Origin: Streptomyces sp. MspMP-M5
Lineage (GTDB): Bacteria; Actinomycetota; Actinomycetes; Streptomycetales; Streptomycetaceae
Reading direction: 5' to 3'
Assembly (NCBI RefSeq): GCF_000373585.1
Contig: NZ_KB891884.1
Location: forward strand, 21,789-85,788
DNA length: 64,000 bases
Shown: piece by piece, positions 36,159-43,911 of the stretch
Layout: every line of letters begins with the position of its first letter
How positions within the stretch are numbered: position 1 is the stretch's first letter
Notes under the pieces: model-generated
The model's input: the letters and a program-made list of their open reading frames with translations, nothing else
Databases searched by the model: none
What the model was told of the DNA's origin: nothing
Program-made: the position numbers and the translations under genes

Positions 36159-36929
36159 TCAGCCGAGGAGCGCCCGCACCCAGTCCACGGCCGCGCCCGG
36201 CTCGTCGGCCACCGGGACGCCCTCGGGGACCGGCGGCCGCTGGACGACCACCACGGGCACCCCGGCCTCCCGCGCGGCGGCCAGCTTGGGGGCGGTCGCC
36301 GCGGCGCCGCTGTCTTTGGTCACCAGGACGTCGATGCGGTGGCGGCGCAGCAGCTCCCGTTCGCCGTCGAGGGTGAACGGGCCGCGGTCCAGGACGGTGG
36401 TCATCCGGGGCGGGTGCGGGGGCTCGGGGGCGTCCACCGAGCGGACCAGGAACCACAGGTCCGTGAGATGGGCGAAGTGGGCCAGGCCCATCCGGCCGGT
36501 GGTGAGGAAGACCCGGCTGCCGAGCGCGGGCAGGGCCGTGGCGGCCGCGTCGAGCGAGGGAACCGGGTGCCAGACGTCACCGGGTCGTGCGACCCAGCCG
36601 GGCCGGCGGAGGGCCAGCAGGGGAACATGGGCGGTGGCGGCGGCCTGGGCCGCGTGGAAACTGATCGTCCCGGCGAAAGGATGGGTGGCGTCGATGAGCG
36701 CGTCCACCGCGTGCTCGCGCAGCCAGCGGGCGAGGCCCTCGGGGCCGCCGAACCCGCCGATGCGCACCTCCCCGGCGGGCAGCCGCGGCGCCGCCACCCG
36801 GCCGGCCAGCGAGGACGTCACCCGCACCCCGGGCTCCTCGGCCAGGGCCGCGGCCAGCCGTCGGGCCTCCGTGGTGCCGCCGAGGACCAGCAGATGGCGG
36901 ACGGGGTCGTGGACGGGTGAAGACGGCAT
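36159..36929 (-). CDS. cobK: Precorrin-6A/cobalt-precorrin-6A reductase CobK
   Basis: 256 aa. HLLVLGGTTEARRLAAALAE at the N-terminus is the family nucleotide-binding start, followed by SSLAGRVAAPRLPAGEVRIGGFGG, ALIDATHPFAGTISFHA, RVFLTTGRMGLAHFAHL, TTVLDRGPFTLDGERELLRRHRIDVLVTKDSGAAAT. It reduces precorrin-6A with NADPH. Convergent with cobIJ (14 bp) and divergent from cbiD (17 bp), so little room exists for separate promoters on either side. Confidence 0.94.
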   Translation of the reverse strand: MPSSPVHDPVRHLLVLGGTTEARRLAAALAEEPGVRVTSSLAGRVAAPRLPAGEVRIGGFGGPEGLARWLREHAVDALIDATHPFAGTISFHAAQAAATAHVPLLALRRPGWVARPGDVWHPVPSLDAAATALPALGSRVFLTTGRMGLAHFAHLTDLWFLVRSVDAPEPPHPPRMTTVLDRGPFTLDGERELLRRHRIDVLVTKDSGAAATAPKLAAAREAGVPVVVVQRPPVPEGVPVADEPGAAVDWVRALLG

Positions 36930-36946
36930 GAGCGGCGGGTTCCTCC

Positions 36947-38110
36947 GTGGGTGAAGCGCAACCGAAGGGTACGGGAGGGCGGAGCGCCCAGCTCGCGCAC
37001 ACCGGGCTGCGGCACGGGTGGACGACCGGCGCCTGCGCCACGGCGGCCGGCACGGCCGCGTACACGGCGCTCCTGAGCGGGGAGTTCCCGGACCCGGTGA
37101 CGATCACGCTGCCGAAGGGGCAGACGCCGTCCTTCGCGCTCGCGGTGGAGGAACTGACCACCGCCGGGGCGGGACCGGCCACCGCCATGGCCGGGGTGGT
37201 GAAGGACGCCGGTGACGATCCCGATGTGACGCACGGGGCACTGGTGCGGGCCACGGTACGGGCGCTGCCGGCCGGGAGCGGAGTGATGTTCAGGGCGGGG
37301 CCCGGCGTGGGGACGGTCACCCGCCCCGGACTGCCGCTGGACGTCGGCGAACCGGCCATCAACCCCGTCCCCCGGCAGATGATCCGGGAGCATCTGACGC
37401 ACGTCGCGCAGGCGCACAGGGGCGGCGGGGCGACCGCAGACGTCGAGATCGAGGTCTCGGTCGATCACGGCGAGGAGATCGCGCGCAGCACCTGGAATCC
37501 GCGCCTCGGCATCCTGGGCGGCCTGTCGATCCTGGGGACGACCGGGATCGTCGTGCCGTACTCCTGCTCCGCGTGGATCGACTCGATCCGGCGCGGGGTG
37601 GACGTGGCACGCGCCGCCGGCCGGCGGCATGTCGCGGGATGCACGGGCTCGACGTCGGAAAAGGTCGTCGTCGCGCTGCACCACCTGCCCGAAGACGCCC
37701 TGCTGGACATGGGGGACTTCGCGGGGGCGGTGCTCAAGTACATCCGCCGCCATCCCGTCGACCGGCTGACGATCTGCGGCGGTTTCGCCAAGCTGTCCAA
37801 ACTGGCGGCCGGACACCTGGATCTGCACTCGGCACGGTCCCAGGTGGACAAGGGCTTCCTGGCCGAACTGGCCCGGCAGGGCGGCGCCGACGAGACGCTG
37901 GCGCAGGCGGTGGCCGAGGCGAACACCGGCCTCGCCGCACTCCAGTTGTGCGCGGCGGCCGGCGTTCCGCTCGGCGACCTGGTGGCGGTCACGGCCCGGG
38001 ACGCATCCCTGGCCGTGCTGCGAGGAGCTCCGGTCGCGGTCGACGTCATCTGCATCGACCGGGCGGGACTGGTGGTGGGACGAGCAGAGCCACGGGGGCC
38101 GGCGAGCTAG
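36947..38110 (+). CDS. cbiD: CbiD-type cobalt-precorrin-5B (C1)-methyltransferase
   Basis: 387 aa, GTG start. HTGLRHGWTTGACATAAGTAAYTALLSGEFP is the strong CbiD signature, with VTRPGLPLDVGEPAINPVPRQMI, LGILGGLSILGTTGIVVPYSCSAWIDSI and GGFAKLSKLAAGHLDLHSARSQVD further on. CbiD methylates C1 in the route usually called anaerobic, while CobG and CobN here belong to the aerobic route. The TAG stop (38108-38110) lies within the outer edge of a 168-bp inverted-repeat element. Confidence 0.95.
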   Translation: MGEAQPKGTGGRSAQLAHTGLRHGWTTGACATAAGTAAYTALLSGEFPDPVTITLPKGQTPSFALAVEELTTAGAGPATAMAGVVKDAGDDPDVTHGALVRATVRALPAGSGVMFRAGPGVGTVTRPGLPLDVGEPAINPVPRQMIREHLTHVAQAHRGGGATADVEIEVSVDHGEEIARSTWNPRLGILGGLSILGTTGIVVPYSCSAWIDSIRRGVDVARAAGRRHVAGCTGSTSEKVVVALHHLPEDALLDMGDFAGAVLKYIRRHPVDRLTICGGFAKLSKLAAGHLDLHSARSQVDKGFLAELARQGGADETLAQAVAEANTGLAALQLCAAAGVPLGDLVAVTARDASLAVLRGAPVAVDVICIDRAGLVVGRAEPRGPAS

Positions 38111-38274
38111 GGCGCTTCTGACGGATCTCCGTGGAGGAAGGAGCGGCGTCTGGTGCGTGCTCTCGCAAGGCGCCGGGATGGCTTCATAGCGGAGCTATGG
38201 AGACATTTCGGCAACGCTGCGAGAGTGCGTGCCAGGCGCCGTGACGCCGCGGAGATCCGTCAGAAGCGCCCTAG
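38107..38274. repeat. Miniature inverted-repeat element A (168 bp, 25-bp perfect ends)
   Basis: Perfect 25-bp terminal inverted repeats, 38107-38131 and 38250-38274, starting CTAGGGCGCTTCTGACGG. Interior arms are partly complementary (GGCGTC, TGCTCTCGC/GCGAGAG) and the centre holds a small hairpin CATAGC-gga-GCTATG, so the whole unit can fold into one long hairpin. No coding potential. It looks like a non-autonomous mobile element or a structured repeat. Confidence 0.8.
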
Positions 38275-38355
38275 GGCCTGTCGTCAGGCGCCCGCCTGGC
38301 GTTCGGCGCCCTGCACGCCCTTCGGACGGTCGACGGGAGGGCGACGACAGGCCCT
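38273..38355. repeat. Miniature inverted-repeat element B (83 bp, 13-bp perfect ends)
   Basis: AGGGCCTGTCGTC at 38273-38285 and its exact complement at 38343-38355. It abuts element A (2-bp shared AG). The GGGCCTGTCGTC end resembles ends of IS5-type elements I remember from Streptomyces (not checked), so a MITE origin is likely. Confidence 0.7.
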
Positions 38356-38374
38356 GGCGCGACCGGCGTCGGAT

Positions 38375-38388
38375 GTTTCACGTGAAAC
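38375..38388. other. parS site
   Basis: Exact GTTTCACGTGAAAC, 20 bp beyond element B, without further palindromic extension. Confidence 0.9.
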
Positions 38389-38437
38389 GCGCCCCGCCGA
38401 ACAGCCGGGATCCGACGCCCTGCCGTGCCACCCGTCG

Positions 38438-38815
38438 TCACATCCGCGGCAGATACTCGCCGCGGTTCATCCCCTCCTCGCGCCCCATCTCGTCCTGGCG
38501 GCCCATGTCGTCGGCACGCCCCATGTCCTCGGCACCTTCGGCACGGTGGGCCCTCCGGTGCTCGGTGAGGCCCTCGCGCTCCATCGCCTCGCGACGCGCC
38601 TCCCTGCGGGCGCGTTCCATCCGGTCGCGCAGGCAGCTGTCGTCCCCGCCGGTCAGCGCGCCCAGCGCGCTGCCCAGGGCACAGGCGGCCATCTTGATGG
38701 GGCTGTCCTTCGAGCGGCGCGGGGTGTCCTTGCCGCTGGCGCTGGCGACGGTGCTGCCGGTGAGGGTCAGCACGGTCGCGGCGACCACCGCGGTGGCGGC
38801 CATTCTGGTACGCAT
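38438..38815 (-). CDS. Small secreted charged protein with Met-Gly-Arg repeats
   Basis: 125 aa. A signal peptide (RMAATAVVAATVLTLTGSTVASA) is followed by a short conserved-looking core with two Cys (MAACALGSALGALTGGDDSCLRDRM). Then comes a long charged helix of Arg/Glu and an approximate repeat (E/D)DMGRADDMGRQDEMGRE ending in NRGEYLPRM. No family recognised. The Met-rich acidic repeat could bind metal, which would fit the cobalt-pathway surroundings, but that is only a guess. Confidence 0.65.
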   Translation of the reverse strand: MRTRMAATAVVAATVLTLTGSTVASASGKDTPRRSKDSPIKMAACALGSALGALTGGDDSCLRDRMERARREARREAMEREGLTEHRRAHRAEGAEDMGRADDMGRQDEMGREEGMNRGEYLPRM

Positions 38816-38958
38816 CCTGGCGTGCTCCTTTGCGTCGGCCCCCCATGTGTGTCGCAGCTTCCTTACCGGCCTCCGGGATCAGAAAAACGGACTTTCACCC
38901 CGATGCGGTCATACAATTCAGCCGGACAGGCCCAGTGCACGCCGACATTGACGGCCTC

Positions 38959-39726
38959 TCAGGCACCGCCGTCGCACGGTGCGTGCGGCCGCTCGCGCTC
39001 CGGCGAGTAGAGGTGGCTGTCGCGGAACTGCTCGGCGCCCAGCGTGCGGCCGACCATGATCACCGCGGTCCGCACCACGCCCGCGGCCTTCACCTGAGCG
39101 GCGATGTCACCGAGCGTGCCACGCAGGACGAGTTCGTCGGGACGGGAGGCCATCGCCACGACCGCGGCCGGGCAGTCGGCGCCGTAGTGCGGCAGCAGTT
39201 CGTCCACGATCCGGTCCACGTACATCGCGGCGAGGTGCAGCACCAGCAGCGCGCCACTGCGGCCCAGGGTGGCCAGATCCTCACCGTCAGGCATCGGCGT
39301 CGCGCGCTGCGCGACACGGGTGAGGATGACCGTCTGCCCGACGGTGGGCACCGTCAGTTCGCGCTTGAGGGCGGCCGCCGCCGCGGCGAACGCGGGCACA
39401 CCGGGCACGACCTCGTACGGCACCCCCGCCGCGTCCAGACGGCGCATCTGCTCGGCCACCGCGCTGAAGACGGACGGGTCGCCGGAGTGCAGCCGGGCGA
39501 CGTCCTGGCCCTCGTCGTGGGCCCGGACCAGCTCCGCCGTGATCGCGTCCAGGTCCAGCTGCGCGGTGTCGACCAGCCGGGCCCCCGGCGGGCACTCGGC
39601 GAGCAGTTCACGCGGCACCAAGCTGCCCGCATAGAGGCACACCCCGCAGGCGGCGAGGGTGCGGGCGCCGCGCAGGGTGATCAGGTCGGCGGCGCCGGGG
39701 CCCGCGCCGATGAAGTAGACGGTCAT
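38959..39726 (-). CDS. cobM: Precorrin-4 C11-methyltransferase CobM
   Basis: 255 aa; MTVYFIGAGPGAADLITLRGARTLAACGVCLYAGSLVP is the canonical start, with VARLHSGDPSVFSAVAEQMRRL, YEVVPGVPAFAAAAAALKRELTVPTVGQTVILTR and a VYVDRIV-like segment (AAMYVDRIVDELLPHYG). The SAM-dependent enzyme methylates C11. It ends with an unusual acidic/His tail (YSPERERPHAPCDGGA). Located 23 bp downstream of cobL in the same operon. Confidence 0.95.
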   Translation of the reverse strand: MTVYFIGAGPGAADLITLRGARTLAACGVCLYAGSLVPRELLAECPPGARLVDTAQLDLDAITAELVRAHDEGQDVARLHSGDPSVFSAVAEQMRRLDAAGVPYEVVPGVPAFAAAAAALKRELTVPTVGQTVILTRVAQRATPMPDGEDLATLGRSGALLVLHLAAMYVDRIVDELLPHYGADCPAAVVAMASRPDELVLRGTLGDIAAQVKAAGVVRTAVIMVGRTLGAEQFRDSHLYSPERERPHAPCDGGA

Positions 39727-39749
39727 GGCTGTCGGTCTCCTGGGAGGGG

Positions 39750-41036
39750 TTACGAGGGGTCCTGGGAGCGGGTCGGCGCGGCGTCCTCCTGCGGGCCGCG
39801 CCGTGCGGGCTTCACCGCCGACCACTGGGTGACGGGCATGGCCTGCCGCCAGCCCGTGAAGCCGCCGACCGGCACCGCGTGGGCGACCGCGAGCCGCACC
39901 AACTCGCCGCCATGGCGCCGGTACCGCTCGGTCAGCAGCGCCTCCGACTCCAGCGTCACGGTGTTCGCGACGAGCCGGCCGCCCGGGGGCAGCGCGTCCC
40001 AGCAGGCGTCCAGCAGCCCGGGGGCGGTCAGGCCGCCGCCGATGAACACCGCGTCCGGCGTCGGCAGTCCGGCCAGCGCGGCGGGCGCGGCGCCGTGCAC
40101 CACACGCAGCGCCGGCACGCCGAGCGCCCGCGCGTTGCGGCCGATCCGGGCCGCCCGCTCGGCGTCCCGTTCGACACTGACCGCCCGGCAACTGCGGTGC
40201 GCGCGCAGCCATTCGACGGCGATGGAGCCGGAGCCGCCGCCGATGTCCCAGAGGAGTTCGCCGGGCCCGGGGGCGAGCGCGGCCAGCGTGGCGGCCCTGA
40301 CATGACGCTTGGTCAGCTGGCCGTCGTGCTCGTAGGCGTCGTCGGGGAGGCCGGGCACGACCGGCAGCCTCAGCGCGTCCGGCGCCCGGACGCAGTCCAG
40401 CGCGATCACGTTGAGCGGGTCGCCGGGCGGCACGTCCCAGCCCGCCGCGGTGCCCTCGGCGATCCGCTCGCGTGCGCCGCCGAGTTGTTCCAGTACCCGC
40501 ATCCGGCTCGGCCCGAAGCCGCGGTCCCGCAGCAGCCCCGCCACCTCGGCGGGCGTCCCGGCGCCGGCCGACAGCACCAGCACCCGCCGCCTGTCGTACA
40601 GCGCCCGCACCAGGTTCTCCGCGGGCCGCCCGACGAGCGTGACGACCTCGGTGTCCTCAACGGCCCAGCCCAGCCGGGCGCAGGCGTACGCCACGGAGGA
40701 CGGATGCGGTACCACCCGCAGCGGCCGCCGCACCGCGGCGTCCGCCGCCATCACCTCGGTCAGCGTCCGCCCGATCCCGTGGAACATCGGGTCCCCACTG
40801 GCCAGCACACACACCCGCCGTCCGGCGTGCGCGGCGAGCAGCCCGGGCACGGCCGGTCGCAGGGGCGAGGGCCACGGCACCCGTTCGCCCACGCACTCCG
40901 CGGGCAGCAGCGCCAACTGCCGTGCCCCGCCGATCAGCACCTCGGCCGCGCCCAGCTCCCGCCGCGCGGCCGGCGACAGCCCGTCCCAGCCGTCGGCCCC
41001 GATACCTACGACGGAGAGCGGAAGCGGGGGAGTCAC
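39750..41036 (-). CDS. cobL: Precorrin-6Y C5,15-methyltransferase (decarboxylating) CobL
   Basis: About 428 aa, a CbiE-CbiT fusion. The N-terminal tetrapyrrole methylase half has LSVVGIGADGWDGLSPAARRELGAAEVLIGG, VCVLASGDPMFHGIGRTL and VPHPSSVAYACARLGW. The C-terminal Rossmann methyltransferase half has LTKRHVRAATLAALAPGPGELLWDIGGGSGSIAVEWLR and DAVFIGGGL. It methylates C5 and C15 and removes the C12 acetate carboxyl. GTG at 41036 is preferred (GAGG 8 nt upstream) over GTG 41045. Confidence 0.94.
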   Translation of the reverse strand: MTPPLPLSVVGIGADGWDGLSPAARRELGAAEVLIGGARQLALLPAECVGERVPWPSPLRPAVPGLLAAHAGRRVCVLASGDPMFHGIGRTLTEVMAADAAVRRPLRVVPHPSSVAYACARLGWAVEDTEVVTLVGRPAENLVRALYDRRRVLVLSAGAGTPAEVAGLLRDRGFGPSRMRVLEQLGGARERIAEGTAAGWDVPPGDPLNVIALDCVRAPDALRLPVVPGLPDDAYEHDGQLTKRHVRAATLAALAPGPGELLWDIGGGSGSIAVEWLRAHRSCRAVSVERDAERAARIGRNARALGVPALRVVHGAAPAALAGLPTPDAVFIGGGLTAPGLLDACWDALPPGGRLVANTVTLESEALLTERYRRHGGELVRLAVAHAVPVGGFTGWRQAMPVTQWSAVKPARRGPQEDAAPTRSQDPS

Positions 41037-41224
41037 GGCGGGCACCTCGGGGCGCGAAGGGACGAAACGGAGGTCGGAGCGTCCGGGGGACGGGTGCCGA
41101 ACTCTACTGACCGGCCGTGCGGCCCCGGGTCCCGGGGAGGGCCGCGTGCCCCGGCACGTCCCGGTGCGCCCGCCCCGGCCCTCTTGCGCATGGTTTGCGC
41201 CTGGTTGCTATTACTGTCCGGGGC

Positions 41225-41412
41225 AGCCGCTGTACGGCGTGCACCACCCGGCCGAGCACATCGCCGCCGACACCCTGGGCGACACCGCCGGCGAGTGCCT
41301 CGACAAGGTCCCGCGGGACTTCGGACTGCCGTACCCCGGCGGTACGGCCATTGACCGGGCAGCGCGCGAGGGGGATCCGCGCGCTGCCCACTTTCCTCAC
41401 CCGCTCACCACG
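41225..41412 (+). pseudogene. tsaD fragment with internal deletion
   Basis: In one plus-strand frame the sequence reads PLYGVHHPAEHIAADTL, matching the metal-binding HxxxH segment of TsaD/Gcp. It runs straight into GDTAGECLDKVPRDFGLPYPGGTAIDRAAREGDPRAAHFPHPLT, matching the later DDAAGEAFDK...YPGGPAIDR block. About 35-40 residues between these blocks, including VSGGH, are missing, as are both ends of the gene. A remnant of a duplicated t6A tRNA-modification gene, not functional. Confidence 0.7.
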
Positions 41413-41443
41413 GGCCGCCTGAGGACGTCGGGCACCCGGCCCT

Positions 41444-41482
41444 GTTCCACGTGAAACCCGTCGTTTCACGTGAAACGACGGG
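41444..41482. other. parS site in a 26-bp palindrome, with adjacent degenerate parS
   Basis: 41463-41476 is an exact parS, extended by CCCGTC/GACGGG to a perfect 26-bp palindrome (41457-41482). 41444-41457 reads GTTCCACGTGAAAC, one mismatch, 19 bp away. Confidence 0.88.
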
Positions 41483-41673
41483 TGGGGCGCCCGACCGGCC
41501 CGACTGGCCCGGCCGATCCGGTCCGTACGCTTCGCACCCGCACCTCTCTGACCAGGCGCGATAGCCCGTTGGACGGTAATGACAACGGTCACCGGTGCAG
41601 CCTTTGGATCTTTTGCCGAAGTGCGGTTTGCTTCGCTGCGAGGAGCAAGGTGGAGCCGGAAAGGAGCGCGCCC

Positions 41674-42690
41674 ATGACCGAGCACGCCCACAGTGGGCAC
41701 AGCCATGCGCACAACCACACCCATGCCGTGTCCCCGGACGCCGACCGGCGCTGGCTGCGGGCCGCGCTCATCCTGCTCACCGCCTACATGGCGGTCGAGG
41801 TCGTCATCGGTGTCCTGGCCCAGTCGCTGGCGCTGATCTCGGACGCCGCCCATATGCTCACCGACGCGGTCTCGATCGTGCTGGCCCTGGTCGCGATGCG
41901 GCTGGCCGCGAAGCCCGCGCGGGGCGGCTACACCTACGGCCTCAAGCGCGCCGAGATCCTCTCCGCGCAGGCCAACGGCATCACGCTGCTGGTGCTCTCC
42001 GTCTGGCTGGCCTACGAGGCGGTGCAGCGACTGATCTCCCCGCCCGCGGTCACCGGCGGGCTGGTGGTGATCACCGCGCTGTCCGGTGTCGTGATCAATC
42101 TGATCTGCACCTGGTTCCTGTCGAAGGCGAACCGCTCCAGCCTGAACGTCGAGGGCGCCTACCAGCACATCCTCACCGATCTGTTCGGCTTCATCGCCAC
42201 CGCGATCTCCGGCTTCATCGTGCTGACCACGGGCTTCGAGCGGGCCGACGCGATCGCCTCGCTCGTCGTCGTCGCGCTGATGCTGAAGGCCGGTACGGGG
42301 TTGGTGCGGGAGTCCGGGCGGATCTTCATGGAGGCCGCGCCCGCCGGGATCGACCCGGACGCACTGGGCGACCATCTCGTCGCCGCCGACCAGGTCGTCG
42401 AGGTGCACGACCTGCACATCTGGCAGATCACCTCGGGGCAGCCCGCGCTGTCCGCGCACATCCTGGTCGCGCCGGGCGGCGACTGCCACAAGGTCCGCCG
42501 CAACCTCCAGGAGCTGCTGCGCGGCGAGTACGGCATCACCCATGCCACCCTCCAGGTCGACCACCTCGGCGAACAGGACGAGGACGAGGTGCTGACGCTC
42601 GGCCCCGGTCCCGGTCCCGAACAGCCCTCCGGCGGCCACTGCGACGACTCCCACGGCCCCGTGCACCGGCCGGGCCCGCACCGCCACTGA
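41674..42690 (+). CDS. Cation diffusion facilitator family metal exporter
   Basis: 338 aa with a His-rich N-terminus (EHAHSGHSHAHNHTHAVS) and six membrane helices. Metal-site motifs H-x3-D are present in TM2 (SDAAHMLTDAV) and TM5 (YQHILTDLFGF); the TYGLKRAEILSAQANG loop is typical. The cytoplasmic C-terminal domain has VHDLHIWQITSGQPALSAHI and ATLQVD, and the end is again His-rich (CDDSHGPVHRPGPHRH). It probably exports Zn, Co or related divalent ions by proton exchange. A strong AAAGGAG precedes the ATG. Confidence 0.95.
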   Translation: MTEHAHSGHSHAHNHTHAVSPDADRRWLRAALILLTAYMAVEVVIGVLAQSLALISDAAHMLTDAVSIVLALVAMRLAAKPARGGYTYGLKRAEILSAQANGITLLVLSVWLAYEAVQRLISPPAVTGGLVVITALSGVVINLICTWFLSKANRSSLNVEGAYQHILTDLFGFIATAISGFIVLTTGFERADAIASLVVVALMLKAGTGLVRESGRIFMEAAPAGIDPDALGDHLVAADQVVEVHDLHIWQITSGQPALSAHILVAPGGDCHKVRRNLQELLRGEYGITHATLQVDHLGEQDEDEVLTLGPGPGPEQPSGGHCDDSHGPVHRPGPHRH

Positions 42691-42808
42691 CCCGCCCGCC
42701 GCCGGGCCGCCGGTCACCCGTTGGAACCGGCCCCGCTCGCGCCCGGCCGCCGTACCGACTTGCCTGGAGCGTGGCAGCCATCGCCGCTTTCAGGAGGGAC
42801 CGGGACGC

Positions 42809-43822
42809 ATGTCAGCGAGTGCACCCGCACGCGCAGACGGCCGGCCGGCGCCGGCACGCTGCCCGCCCCGACGCAGGCGCCGCGGCCGCCCGCCGGCCGG
42901 TGCAGCACTGCTGGTACTCGGAACGCTGCTGCTGCCGCTGAGCCTCGTCACCGTCTGGGCCCGCACCGAACTCACCGACACCGACCGCTATGTGGCCGCC
43001 GTCGCCCCGCTCGCCCGGGACCCCGCCGTCCAGAAAGCCATCGTCGACGACGTCACCAACGGCGTGATGCCCCATGTCCGGCTCGACGGCCTGCTCAAGG
43101 CGGTCCCCCGCGCCGAACGACCCGCGCTGCGGCGGAAGTTCAGCCGTGGCATCCGCGAGTTCGTCGACAAACAGGTCCGTCAGGTCGTCACCGGCCGGAC
43201 CTTCCCCACCGTCTGGACCGGGGTGCACCGCACCGCCCACCGGGCCCTGGACGGCACGCTGGCGGCATCCGGCGACGCCCCCGTCACCCTCGACCTCTCC
43301 CCTGTCATCGAGCAGGTCCGGCACCAGTTGTCCGGCAACGGGCTGGGCCTCGACATCGTCCGCAAGGTGCCGCCCACCGGCGTCTCGATCGTCCTGCTGA
43401 AGTCCCCCGAGGTGCCCCGGCTCCGGGCCGGCTTCCAGGCTGCGCGCCGCGGAGCGCTGCTGCTGCCGCCCGCCTCCGCGCTCTGCCTCCTGGGCGGCCT
43501 GCTGCTGAGCCGACGCCGGCGGCGGGCGCTGATCCGCACCGCGGCCGGCTGCGCGGTGGCCTGTGCCCTTCTGGCGGCGGCCCTGGCGTCGGTCCGCAGC
43601 CGGCTCCTGGACGCGCTGCCCGCCGCGGTCTCCCGTCCGGCCGCCGACGCCTACACGGCCGCCCTGACCGCCCCCTTGCGCTCCGGTGTGTGGACGGCGA
43701 TCGGCGCCGCGGCCGCCACCGCCGCCCTCGCCGCGGCGGGTCCGCCGGCCGCGGACCGCCTGCGCCGCCGGTCGGCCGCGGACCGTCGGTACCGCGCCGT
43801 CGGCGGCCGGCCGCGCCGGTAG
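42809..43822 (+). CDS. Integral membrane protein of unknown function
   Basis: The 337-aa protein has one helix after a basic N-terminus (GAALLVLGTLLLPLSLVTVWA), a long extracytoplasmic region (RTELTDTDRYVAAVAPLARDPAVQKAIVDDV...), then two or three further helices (about 215-235, 243-262, 292-312) and a basic tail. The WARTELTDTDRYV start of the loop recurs in Streptomyces membrane proteins, but no function is known to me. Confidence 0.7.
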   Translation: MSASAPARADGRPAPARCPPRRRRRGRPPAGAALLVLGTLLLPLSLVTVWARTELTDTDRYVAAVAPLARDPAVQKAIVDDVTNGVMPHVRLDGLLKAVPRAERPALRRKFSRGIREFVDKQVRQVVTGRTFPTVWTGVHRTAHRALDGTLAASGDAPVTLDLSPVIEQVRHQLSGNGLGLDIVRKVPPTGVSIVLLKSPEVPRLRAGFQAARRGALLLPPASALCLLGGLLLSRRRRRALIRTAAGCAVACALLAAALASVRSRLLDALPAAVSRPAADAYTAALTAPLRSGVWTAIGAAAATAALAAAGPPAADRLRRRSAADRRYRAVGGRPRR

Positions 43823-43911
43823 CGACTCGGAGCGGACCTGGCGGGCATGCCCCGCACAGCGGGCCGGCGGCCCATGGCAACGGCCCGCCCGGTGGCCGAG
43901 GCGGGCCGTGC

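Noticed and set aside
38107..38355. Insertion sequence with transposase
   Set aside because: Both elements are too short and contain no open frame of useful size; only inverted ends are seen.
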